Shown here piece after piece: positions 34,477-43,006 of a stretch of DNA of 64,000 nucleotides (position 1 is the stretch's first letter; every line of letters starts with the position of its first letter). The translations under genes were made by a program, and so were the position numbers. Source of the stretch: Amycolatopsis sp. NBC_01488 (GTDB taxonomy: Bacteria > Actinomycetota > Actinomycetes > Mycobacteriales > Pseudonocardiaceae); assembly GCF_036227105.1 (NCBI RefSeq), contig NZ_CP109434.1, positions 7,164,501-7,228,500 of the forward strand, written 5' to 3'. The notes beneath the pieces were generated by a model, which saw only the letters and a list, made by a program, of their open reading frames with translations, searched no databases and was not told where the DNA came from.

Positions 34477-36531
34477 ATGATTTCGCCGGACAACCCGTTC
34501 GCCGCACCCAGCGAGCTGCCCTACGCCCTGCCGCCCTTCGACCGGATCGCCGACGAGCACTACCGGCCCGCGTTCGAGGCGGGCCTGGCCGAGCACGCGG
34601 CGGAGATCGAGCAGATCGCGGCGCAGGACGCCGAGCCGACGTTCGAAAACACCATCGTGGCCCTCGAGCGCGCCGGCGAGCTGCTGGGCCGCGTGGCGAG
34701 CGTGTTCTACAACCTGTCCGGCTCCAACAGCACCGACGAGATCCAGGCCATCCAGGCAGAGTTCGCGCCGAAGCTGGCCGCCCACCACGACGCCATCCAC
34801 CTGAACCCGAAGCTGTTCGCCCGCATCGACGCCCTGCACGCGAAGCGCGAAGAGCTCGGCCTGGACGAGGAGTCGCGGCGGTTGCTGGAACGGCGGCACC
34901 TCGACTTCAGCCGCGCGGGCGCCGGGCTCGGCGAGGCGGAGCAGGCCCGCCTGCGGGAGCTGAACGGGCAGCTGTCCACGCTGCAGACGAAGTTCCAGCA
35001 GAACCTGCTCAAGGACACCAACGACCTGGCCGTGGTGATCGAGGACCGAGCCGAGCTGGCCGGCTTCGGCGACGGCGCGATCGCCACCGCGGCCGAAGCG
35101 GCGGCCGCCCGTGGCGAGGACGGCAAGTACGTCATCCCGCTGACCCTGCCGACGAGCCAGGCGTCGCCGCTGGAGACGCTGCGCGACCGCGACGTCCGCG
35201 CGCGGATCCACACCGCGTCGATGGCGCGGGGCAACCGCGGCAACGACTTCGACAACAACGCCCTCGTCGCCGAGATCACCCGCCTGCGGGCCGAACGGGC
35301 CGCGCTGCTCGGCTACCCGAACCACGCGGCGTACGTCATCGCCGACGAGACGGCGAAGACGGCGGAGGCCGCCGCCGGGCTGCTCGAGCGCCTGGCACCC
35401 GCCGCGGTCACCAACGCCCGCACCGAAGCCGCGGAACTGCAGCAGCTGCTCGAAGCGGACGTTCCCGGCGCGGCCCTGCGCCCGTCGGACTGGCCGTACT
35501 ACGCCGCCCAGGTCCGCCGCGAGCGCTTCGACGTCGACACCGAGGCCCTGCGCCCGTACTTCGAAGCCGACCGCGTGTACCTCGACGGCGTCTTCTTCGC
35601 CGCCACCAAGCTCTACGGGCTCACCTTCACCGAGCGGACCGACCTCCCGAAGTACCACCCGGAGGTCCGGACCTTCGAGGTCTTCGACGCCGACGGCACG
35701 CCGCTCGGCCTGTACCTGCTCGACCTCTACACCCGCGACGCCAAGCGCGGCGGCGCGTGGATGAACACCTTCGTCGACCAGTCGGAGCTGCTGGACCGCA
35801 AGACGGTCGTGGTCAACGTGCTCAACGTCGGCAGGCCGCCGGCGGGGGAGCCGACCCTGCTCACCTTCGACGAGGTCGTCACGGCGTTCCACGAGTTCGG
35901 CCACGCCCTGCACGCGCTGGTCTCGGCGGTCCGCTACCCGACGTTCTCCGGCACCAACGTGCCCCGCGACTTCGTCGAATACCCGTCCCAGGTCAACGAG
36001 ATGTGGATGCTGTGGCCGGAGGTCCTGGCCAACTACGCCAAGCACCACGAGACGGGCGAGGCGCTGCCCCAGGAGCAGGTCGACAAGCTCCTCGCCGCCC
36101 AGCAGTACGGCGAAGGCTTCGCCACCACCGAGTACCTGGCCGCCTCCCTGCTCGACCAGGCCTGGCACCGCCTCGGCGTCGACGACCGCGTGGACGACGT
36201 CCAGCGCTTCGAGACCGACGCGCTCGTCAAGGCCGGTGTCGCCGTCGAAGCGATCCCGCCGCGCTACCGCACGACGTACTTCGCCCACGTCTTCAGCGGC
36301 GGCTACAGCGCCGGGTACTACTCGTACATCTGGAGCGAGGTCCTCGACGCCGACACCGTCCAATGGTTCCGCGAGAGCGGGGGACTGACCCGCGAGAACG
36401 GCGACCACTTCCGCCGCACCCTCCTAGGCCGAGGAGGAAGCATCGACCCGATGGACGCCTTCCGGGCCTTCCGCGGCCGCGACCCCGAGATCGACCCGCT
36501 GCTCGCACGCCGAGGCCTCAACGGAGTCTGA
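34477..36531 (+). CDS. dcp: M3-family oligopeptidase (peptidyl-dipeptidase Dcp type)
   Basis: A 684-residue zinc metallopeptidase. The HEFGH zinc motif is at 472-476 (FHEFGHALHAL) with the third ligand E501 in RDFVEYPSQ, 29 residues from the first His as expected for M3. The N-terminal helical half begins with NPFAAPSELPYALPPFDRI, characteristic of Dcp and oligopeptidase A. The substrate-binding loop near FSGGYSAGYYSYIWSEVLDA is intact. It cleaves short peptides, as Dcp removing dipeptides from the C-terminus, in the cytosol because no signal peptide is present. ATG 34477 follows AGGAG. Terminator at 36554-36593. Confidence 0.93.
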   Translation: MISPDNPFAAPSELPYALPPFDRIADEHYRPAFEAGLAEHAAEIEQIAAQDAEPTFENTIVALERAGELLGRVASVFYNLSGSNSTDEIQAIQAEFAPKLAAHHDAIHLNPKLFARIDALHAKREELGLDEESRRLLERRHLDFSRAGAGLGEAEQARLRELNGQLSTLQTKFQQNLLKDTNDLAVVIEDRAELAGFGDGAIATAAEAAAARGEDGKYVIPLTLPTSQASPLETLRDRDVRARIHTASMARGNRGNDFDNNALVAEITRLRAERAALLGYPNHAAYVIADETAKTAEAAAGLLERLAPAAVTNARTEAAELQQLLEADVPGAALRPSDWPYYAAQVRRERFDVDTEALRPYFEADRVYLDGVFFAATKLYGLTFTERTDLPKYHPEVRTFEVFDADGTPLGLYLLDLYTRDAKRGGAWMNTFVDQSELLDRKTVVVNVLNVGRPPAGEPTLLTFDEVVTAFHEFGHALHALVSAVRYPTFSGTNVPRDFVEYPSQVNEMWMLWPEVLANYAKHHETGEALPQEQVDKLLAAQQYGEGFATTEYLAASLLDQAWHRLGVDDRVDDVQRFETDALVKAGVAVEAIPPRYRTTYFAHVFSGGYSAGYYSYIWSEVLDADTVQWFRESGGLTRENGDHFRRTLLGRGGSIDPMDAFRAFRGRDPEIDPLLARRGLNGV

Positions 36532-36553
36532 CTCTTCAACTGTATAACGACCT

Positions 36554-36593
36554 AGACCGCGGGGCTGGCTTCAAGAAACCAGCCCCGCGGTCT
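36554..36593. terminator. Strong hairpin terminator after the M3 peptidase
   Basis: AGACCGCGGGGCTGG (36554-36568) pairs perfectly with 36579-36593 over a ten-base loop, followed by TTGCCTTCCTTGCC. It lies between the convergent peptidase and clpP genes and could serve both. Confidence 0.85.
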
Positions 36594-36639
36594 TGCCTTC
36601 CTTGCCCTAAAAACCGCACTGAAAGGGGAGACCCGCGCG

Positions 36640-37230
36640 TCAGGTGGTCTGGCCGCCGGCGACGATGTGGTCGACGAAGCCGTAGGACAGGGCTTCCTCG
36701 GCGTCGAACCAGCGGTCGCGGTCGGCGTCGGTGGTGATCCGTTCGACGCTCTGGCCGGTCTGGCGGGCGGTGATCTCCGCGATGCGGCGCTTCATCTTGC
36801 CGAAGACCTGGGCCTGGATGGCGATGTCGGTGGCGGCGCCGCTGATCCCGGCCGAGGGCTGGTGCATGACGATGCGGGTGTTGGGCAGCAGGTAGCGCTT
36901 TCCGGGGGTGCCGGAGGTGAGCAGGAACTGGCCCATGGAGGCGACGAAGCCGAGGCCGTAGGTGGCGACGTCCGGTTTGACGAGCTGCATGGTGTCGTAG
37001 ATGGCCATGCCTGCGGTGACGGAGCCGCCCGGTGAGTTGATGTAGAAGGTGATGTCCTTCGCCGGGTCGTCGGCGGCGAGCAGGAGGAGCTGGGCGATGA
37101 GCCGGTTGGCCACCTCGTCGTTGACCTCGGAGCCGAGGAAGACGATGCGGTCGCGCAGGAGCTGTTGGTAGACCGAGTCTTCGGGTGCGGTGCTCGGTGC
37201 CTGCATGTCGGGTACGGCGAAAGTGGTCAT
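36640..37230 (-). CDS. clpP: ClpP-family serine protease subunit, solitary paralogue
   Basis: A 196-residue ClpP subunit with a complete triad: S98 in FVASMGQFLL, H123 in IVMHQPSAG and D172 in DADRDRWF. FYINSPGGSVTAGMAIYDTM is the conserved family block. The barrel-shaped tetradecamer degrades proteins fed by ClpX/ClpC-type ATPases. Actinobacterial clpP1P2 are normally adjacent to each other and upstream of clpX; neither is here, so this is an additional paralogue, like the streptomycete ClpP3-5 group. The N-terminal extension before VYQQLLRDRIVFLG is short, so little pro-peptide is expected. Transcribed alone. Confidence 0.92.
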   Translation of the reverse strand: MTTFAVPDMQAPSTAPEDSVYQQLLRDRIVFLGSEVNDEVANRLIAQLLLLAADDPAKDITFYINSPGGSVTAGMAIYDTMQLVKPDVATYGLGFVASMGQFLLTSGTPGKRYLLPNTRIVMHQPSAGISGAATDIAIQAQVFGKMKRRIAEITARQTGQSVERITTDADRDRWFDAEEALSYGFVDHIVAGGQTT

Positions 37231-37341
37231 GGGCCGACGGTAGGGCGCGGGAGGGAGCGTCCGGTGGTGGTTTCGCTGTGAGCGTGCGGTGTTCGCCGGG
37301 AGCGGAGTGAGCCGGGTCTTGCCAGGGTGACCTTCGGCCGC

Positions 37342-37365
37342 TAACGTACAACCACATGGTTGTAC
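37342..37365 (+). promoter_or_regulatory. Leaderless promoter and ArsR operator overlapping the start codon
   Basis: TAACGT (37342-37347) is eight bases before the ATG at 37356. GTACAACCA (37346-37354) and TGGTTGTAC (37357-37365) form a perfect 9-base inverted repeat with a two-base spacer that covers the -10 end, transcription start and initiation codon. Bound regulator would block initiation directly. The ArsR protein encoded by this gene is the natural candidate. Confidence 0.7.
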
Positions 37366-37697
37366 TTCGGGCAGAGCGTGAGGAGTCGCTCAACCAGCTC
37401 TTCCGCGCCTTGGCCGACGGCACGCGCCGCGACATCCTGGCGCGGTCGATCACGGAAACACCGTCGGTGTCCGAGCTGGCCGCGCACTACGAGATGAGCT
37501 TCGCTGCCGTGCAGAAGCACGTCGCGGTGCTCGAGCGGGCGGGTCTCGTCCGGAAGCGAGCGAACGGCCGCGAACAGCGGGTGGCGGCCGACCGGGCGCG
37601 GCTGCGGCGGGCCGGTGAACTCCTCGACTTCTACGAGTCCGTTTGGCGCCGGCGAGTGGCGCAGCTCGACGACCTCCTGCAAGAGAAAGAAGACTGA
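37356..37697 (+). CDS. ArsR-family repressor of the SRPBCC-DHFR operon
   Basis: A 113-residue winged-helix protein: SLNQLFRALADGTRRDILAR is the conserved ArsR helix 1-2 region, TPSVSELAAHYEMSFAAVQKHV the recognition helix and LERAGLVRKRANGREQRVAA the wing. There is no metal-binding cysteine motif, so the metalloregulatory role of true ArsR is unlikely; this subtype is paired with SRPBCC/AHSA1 genes. Its start codon lies inside a perfect operator-like palindrome, so tight autorepression is expected. The next gene starts two bases after its stop. Confidence 0.93.
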   Translation: MVVLRAEREESLNQLFRALADGTRRDILARSITETPSVSELAAHYEMSFAAVQKHVAVLERAGLVRKRANGREQRVAADRARLRRAGELLDFYESVWRRRVAQLDDLLQEKED

Positions 37698-37699
37698 CG

Positions 37700-38170
37700 A
37701 TGCCCGTCACCTCGGTGACCAAGGATCCGGAAGCGCTCACCCTGACGCTGGTGGCCGACTTCCCGGTTTCGCAGGAACGCCTGTGGGAGGCCTGGGCCGA
37801 TCCGCGGCAGCTGGAGCGGTTCTGGGGGCCGCCGTCGGCGCCCGCGACGTTCACGCACCACGACTTCCGGGTCGGTGGCCGGGCGGAGTACTTCCTGACC
37901 GGGCCGGACGGGGAGAAGTGGAGTGGCGCCTGGAAGTTCACGGCCGTGGATCCGATCGACTCGTTCGCGGCGGACGACGGTGAGGACAACGCCGACGACG
38001 AGGACCTGCCGATGTCGATGGCGTTCGCCTTCGAGGCGACGCCGACGGGGTCGCGGATGACCAGTGTCACCCGGTTTTCGAGTGGTGAAGCCATGGCACG
38101 GACGACCCCGGGCATGGAAGCGGGCCTGCGCGCCGCGCTGCCCCAACTGGACGAGGTGCTGGCCGGATGA
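37700..38170 (+). CDS. SRPBCC/AHSA1-like protein
   Basis: A 156-residue single START-like domain: LTLTLVADFPVSQERLWEAW, DPRQLERFWGPPSAPATFTH, FRVGGRAEYFLTGPDGEK and a C-terminal helix MARTTPGMEAGLRAALPQLD form the AHSA1 pattern. It may bind a hydrophobic ligand detected by, or detoxified with, the operon. The ATG at 37700 is two bases after the ArsR stop, and the end overlaps the DHFR-like gene by four bases, a common actinobacterial three-gene module. Confidence 0.9.
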   Translation: MPVTSVTKDPEALTLTLVADFPVSQERLWEAWADPRQLERFWGPPSAPATFTHHDFRVGGRAEYFLTGPDGEKWSGAWKFTAVDPIDSFAADDGEDNADDEDLPMSMAFAFEATPTGSRMTSVTRFSSGEAMARTTPGMEAGLRAALPQLDEVLAG

Positions 38171-38748
38171 GAGCGCTCAAGATCATCGAGCACGTGTCGC
38201 TCGACGGCGTGATCCAGAACTCCGCCGACGGGGACGGGTTTCCGTACAGCGACTGGACCGGGCCGTACCGGACCCCGGCCGGTGCGGAGATGATGCTGGC
38301 CGCGCACGGTGACCGGTTCGACCTGCTGCTGGGCCGGCGCACCTACGACATCTTCGCGGGGTTCTGGCCGACGGTGACGGGCAACTCGATGGCGGACCGC
38401 CTGAACGCGGCGAAGAAGTACGTCGTCACCCATCGCCCTGCGGGCTTGGGCTGGGGGCCCGTGGAAGGTGTCGGGCCGGACCTGGTCGAGGGCGTCCGGC
38501 GCATCAAGGCGGAGGACGGTCCGGGGCTCGTCGTCTCGGGCAGCTCCACGTTGACGTCGGTGCTGCTCGAACACGGGCTCGCGGACGAGGTCGTGCTGGT
38601 CGTCTACCCGGTGCTGGTGGGGACGGGCAAGCGGCTCTTCGGGGAGGGGACCCCGGGGCAGTCGTTCGAGTTCGCCGGGACGACGCCGACGCCGTCCGGC
38701 GTCCTCCTCAGCACCTACAGGGTCGTCGGGCCGCTGAAGACCAGTTGA
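38167..38748 (+). CDS. Dihydrofolate reductase-family (RibD C-terminal-like) protein
   Basis: A 193-residue DHFR/RibD-C fold reductase. RALKIIEHVSLDGVIQ is the first strand and cofactor region, LLLGRRTYDIFAGFWP the nicotinamide-binding segment and LVVSGSSTLTSVLLEHGLAD the phosphate-binding region. These YwjB/YyaP-type proteins reduce an unknown NADPH-dependent substrate and are not true folate enzymes. The ATG overlaps the SRPBCC stop (ATGA). Last gene of the ArsR-controlled operon; a perfect 16-base hairpin follows. Confidence 0.9.
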   Translation: MRALKIIEHVSLDGVIQNSADGDGFPYSDWTGPYRTPAGAEMMLAAHGDRFDLLLGRRTYDIFAGFWPTVTGNSMADRLNAAKKYVVTHRPAGLGWGPVEGVGPDLVEGVRRIKAEDGPGLVVSGSSTLTSVLLEHGLADEVVLVVYPVLVGTGKRLFGEGTPGQSFEFAGTTPTPSGVLLSTYRVVGPLKTS

Positions 38749-38752
38749 CGAA

Positions 38753-38789
38753 GAAGGGGTCACCGTCCTGGGTGGACGGTGACCCCTTC
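38753..38789. terminator. Bidirectional terminator between DHFR-like gene and mdh
   Basis: GAAGGGGTCACCGTCC (38753-38768) and its exact complement at 38774-38789 form a 16-base perfect stem with a five-base loop between two convergent genes. Confidence 0.88.
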
Positions 38790-38800
38790 GTGGCTCGGAC

Positions 38801-40237
<1,437 letters not shown>

Positions 40238-40867
40238 ATGCTGTCTGCGGTCGTTGCTGCCGTAATGGCGCTGTCCTCTGTGGTCACCCCGCATTCGTGG
40301 AACACTCCTCCGCCGCCCGACAAAATCGTCATCGACGTCGTGAACGTCAACGGCACCGGCTGTCCGGCCAACACGGCCGCGGTCGCGGTCTCGCAGGACA
40401 ACACGGCGTTCACCGTGACCTACAGCACCTACACGGCGTTGGTGGGGGTGGGCGCCGGGCCGCTGGACGCCAGGAAGAACTGCCAGATCGGCCTGCGCGT
40501 GCACGTGCCGCAGGGCTTCACCTACGGAATCGCGCAGGCCGACTACCGGGGATTCGCGCACCTGGAACGTGGTGCGACGGGCCTGGAAAGAGCGAACTAC
40601 TATTTCCAGGGTAATTCGCCGACGGCCTACGTCCAGCATCCGCTGGCCGGTGCGTTCGAAGACGACTGGCATTTCACCGATTCGACGGAGGTGGGGGCGA
40701 TCGCGTTCAAGCCGTGCGGTGAGGAACGCAATCTGAACATCAACACGGAATTGCGGGCCGCGGCCGGGACGTCGGATCCGAAGAAGACGACGAGCTACGT
40801 GACGATGGACTCGACCGACGGCAGCATCACCACGACGTACCACTTCGCGTGGCTGACCTGTCCCTGA
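40238..40867 (+). CDS. Secreted DUF4360-domain protein
   Basis: A 209-residue exported protein with signal peptide MLSAVVAAVMALSSVVTPHS. The mature part has VNVNGTGCPANTAAVAVSQD, TVTYSTYTALVGVGAG, RKNCQIGLRVHVPQGFTYGI and a final HFAWLTCP, the DUF4360 pattern with four cysteines that probably form two disulfides. The family is found in actinomycetes and fungi; its function is unknown. The ATG at 40238 follows GGAAGGA with good spacing; the frame is open further upstream but lacks a signal-like start. A terminator shared with the convergent FUSC gene follows. Confidence 0.85.
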   Translation: MLSAVVAAVMALSSVVTPHSWNTPPPPDKIVIDVVNVNGTGCPANTAAVAVSQDNTAFTVTYSTYTALVGVGAGPLDARKNCQIGLRVHVPQGFTYGIAQADYRGFAHLERGATGLERANYYFQGNSPTAYVQHPLAGAFEDDWHFTDSTEVGAIAFKPCGEERNLNINTELRAAAGTSDPKKTTSYVTMDSTDGSITTTYHFAWLTCP

Positions 40868-40885
40868 TCGGAGCACCGTGGGAAC

Positions 40886-40916
40886 GGGGCGGCGCGGCTT
40901 GGCACTGCGCCGCCCC
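40886..40916. terminator. Terminator between DUF4360 and FUSC genes
   Basis: GGGGCGGCGC (40886-40895) pairs perfectly with GCGCCGCCCC (40907-40916) across an 11-base loop in the 54-base convergent gap. Confidence 0.7.
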
Positions 40917-40921
40917 GGCGG

Positions 40922-43006
40922 TCACTTCTTCGCGGGGGCGCGGGGATCGGTGGCCTGGACGTCGAAGACGCGGCCGAGGGAGATGAGCGCTTCGTCGAGG
41001 TGGCTGAGGCTGGAGAGGACGGCCCGGGTTTCGGCCTGCTCGACGCGGTCGGAGACCGGGGTGCCGTCGTCGCGCACGAGCGTGCCGGGTGTGGGGCCAC
41101 CCGGCGCGTCGAGTGCGGCGCGGAGGGTGTCGATGTTGGCCAGCAGCCGGCCGGTGAACTGGCGCAGGCGGTCGGCGGCGGGGCCGGCGAGCATGCCCGG
41201 CTGGGCGCGGGCGGCGACGTGGCGGGCGCGGAAGGCGATGGTCTCCAGCGTGGTCAGGACGTGCCAGCCGTAGTCGCGGCGGGCGCTGCGCAGGTTGACC
41301 GGGTGGGTCAGCGGTTCGATGGTGGTGCGGACCTGTTCGACGGCGCGGTCGAGGTCTCGGGAGAGTTCGATGACGTTGACGTTCTCCTCGCCGGTGAGCA
41401 GGTCGCGGGCGTGCTCGAGGAACTCCGCCAGCTCGTCGAGCACGGCGGTGATGTCGTCGAGCATGACCGAGCGGGTGCGGACCGGGACGATGACGACGGC
41501 GGCGAGGATGCCCGCGGCGGCACCGACCGCGGTTTCGGCGACGCGGATCCAGAGCACCGCGAGGCTGAACGTGCCGAGCAGGCTGTAGAGCAGGCCGAGC
41601 ATGCTGGTGATGAAGAAGGCCATCACGACCTGGGAGACGCGCGCGGTGTAGACCATCCCGAAGACGCACACCAGGATCAGCGCGAGGGTGGCCGGGGTGT
41701 TGCCGCCGACGCCGACGGCGAGCAGGACGCCGCCGACGATGCCGATGAGGGTGCCGCCGAGGCGGCGGACGCCCTTGACGAAGGTGGCGCCGGCGCTGGA
41801 GGCGCCGATGAACACGACGAAGACCGTGAGCACGGCCCAGTACCAGCGCTGGTGGGAGACCAGCTCGCCGCCGAGCACGGCCAGCCCGCCGCCGACGACG
41901 GCCTGGATGGCGCTGCGGGTGCGGTTGTCGTAGGCGAACGCGGGGGTCGGCTCGTCGTCGTCATCGTCGAGGGGGTCCGGGGCGGACTCGGGGTCGGCGG
42001 CGCGCTGGGCGCGGTCGTCGGCCAGGGCCAGCTCGGCGAGGGCCCTGCGGACGCCGTCGCCGGGGGCCGCGTGTTCGTCGATGCGGCTGCCCTCGACGAG
42101 CATGCGGCTGTACTCGCCGGTCTGGCTGATCAGCGGGAGCTCGCGCGGGTCGCGTTCCATGAGGGCGCGGAAGCGGGCGAGCCGGGCGATGAGGTCGTCG
42201 CGGACGTCGGGGGCGAGCTCGTCGGAGCAGGTGCGCTGGACGGTGCTGGCCAGCCACTGGACGGCCAGCTCGACCTCGATGGCGCGGCGGCGCAGGCGGT
42301 CGGCGGCGCGGGCGTCGACGACGTCGGGAGCGGCGTCCTCGATGAGCAGGACGCACTCGTGGAGCCGGGCCAGCGCGCGTCGCAGCTGCTTGCGGGTGCG
42401 TTCGCTGCCGTTGACCGCGAGGTGGGCCTCGGTGGCGCGGACGACGGCGGCCAGGCGCGCCCGGAAGGCGCGGCGCACGCGGAGGAACTCGGCCTCGGGG
42501 TTGTGGCGCAGCAGCACGAACCGGACGACGGCGTTGGCGAGCACGCCGACGGCGAGTGCCATCAGCAGGTGCGGGACCTGCGCGAGGTGGGCCTGCAGGA
42601 ACATCGGGAAGAAGAACAGGAAGAAGCCGATCGAGCCCAGCGCGGTGCCGCGCGGGCCGAAGCGCTGGGCGTAGACCGCGACGAAGATCAGCAGGACGAA
42701 CACGACGCTGTCGAGCGGTGGCAGGGCCGAGCCGAGGCTGGCGACGGTGATGGACGCGGCCCCGGCGAGGAGCGCCAGCACGAGCGTGCCGGCCTGGGCG
42801 CGGGGCGTCGGGTCGTTGACGGTGAACGCCGTCATCATCGCGGCGATGGCGCCGACCAGCATCACGGTGAGCGGGACGTGGGTGGGCAGCAGCGCGGCCA
42901 CGGCGAGGACGATGCCGAGGACGGCGGACCCGGCCAGCCGCAGCCGGACGAGGCCGGGGTCGGCCGCCACCAGCCGGTCGAGGGCGGCGGTGCGGAAGTG
43001 GTTCAT
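40922..43006 (-). CDS. FUSC-family (YccS/aromatic acid exporter-like) membrane protein
   Basis: A 694-residue membrane protein with two hydrophobic blocks: about residues 20-170 (LRLAGSAVLGIVLAVAALLP, VPLTVMLVGAIAAMMTAFTV, SIGFFLFFFPMFLQAHL) and about 360-500 (AIQAVVGGGLAVLGGELVSH, RWYWAVLTVFVVFIGAS, KGVRRLGGTLIGIVGGVLL). The W-Y-W-A-V-L-T and R-x-x-G-T-x-x-G signatures define the fusaric-acid-resistance/FUSC superfamily, thought to export aromatic or amphipathic compounds. A cytosolic helical domain lies between the blocks and another at the C-terminus. The ATG overlaps the GH92 stop (ATGA), so the two proteins are made together, an unexpected pairing. Confidence 0.88.
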   Translation of the reverse strand: MNHFRTAALDRLVAADPGLVRLRLAGSAVLGIVLAVAALLPTHVPLTVMLVGAIAAMMTAFTVNDPTPRAQAGTLVLALLAGAASITVASLGSALPPLDSVVFVLLIFVAVYAQRFGPRGTALGSIGFFLFFFPMFLQAHLAQVPHLLMALAVGVLANAVVRFVLLRHNPEAEFLRVRRAFRARLAAVVRATEAHLAVNGSERTRKQLRRALARLHECVLLIEDAAPDVVDARAADRLRRRAIEVELAVQWLASTVQRTCSDELAPDVRDDLIARLARFRALMERDPRELPLISQTGEYSRMLVEGSRIDEHAAPGDGVRRALAELALADDRAQRAADPESAPDPLDDDDDEPTPAFAYDNRTRSAIQAVVGGGLAVLGGELVSHQRWYWAVLTVFVVFIGASSAGATFVKGVRRLGGTLIGIVGGVLLAVGVGGNTPATLALILVCVFGMVYTARVSQVVMAFFITSMLGLLYSLLGTFSLAVLWIRVAETAVGAAAGILAAVVIVPVRTRSVMLDDITAVLDELAEFLEHARDLLTGEENVNVIELSRDLDRAVEQVRTTIEPLTHPVNLRSARRDYGWHVLTTLETIAFRARHVAARAQPGMLAGPAADRLRQFTGRLLANIDTLRAALDAPGGPTPGTLVRDDGTPVSDRVEQAETRAVLSSLSHLDEALISLGRVFDVQATDPRAPAKK

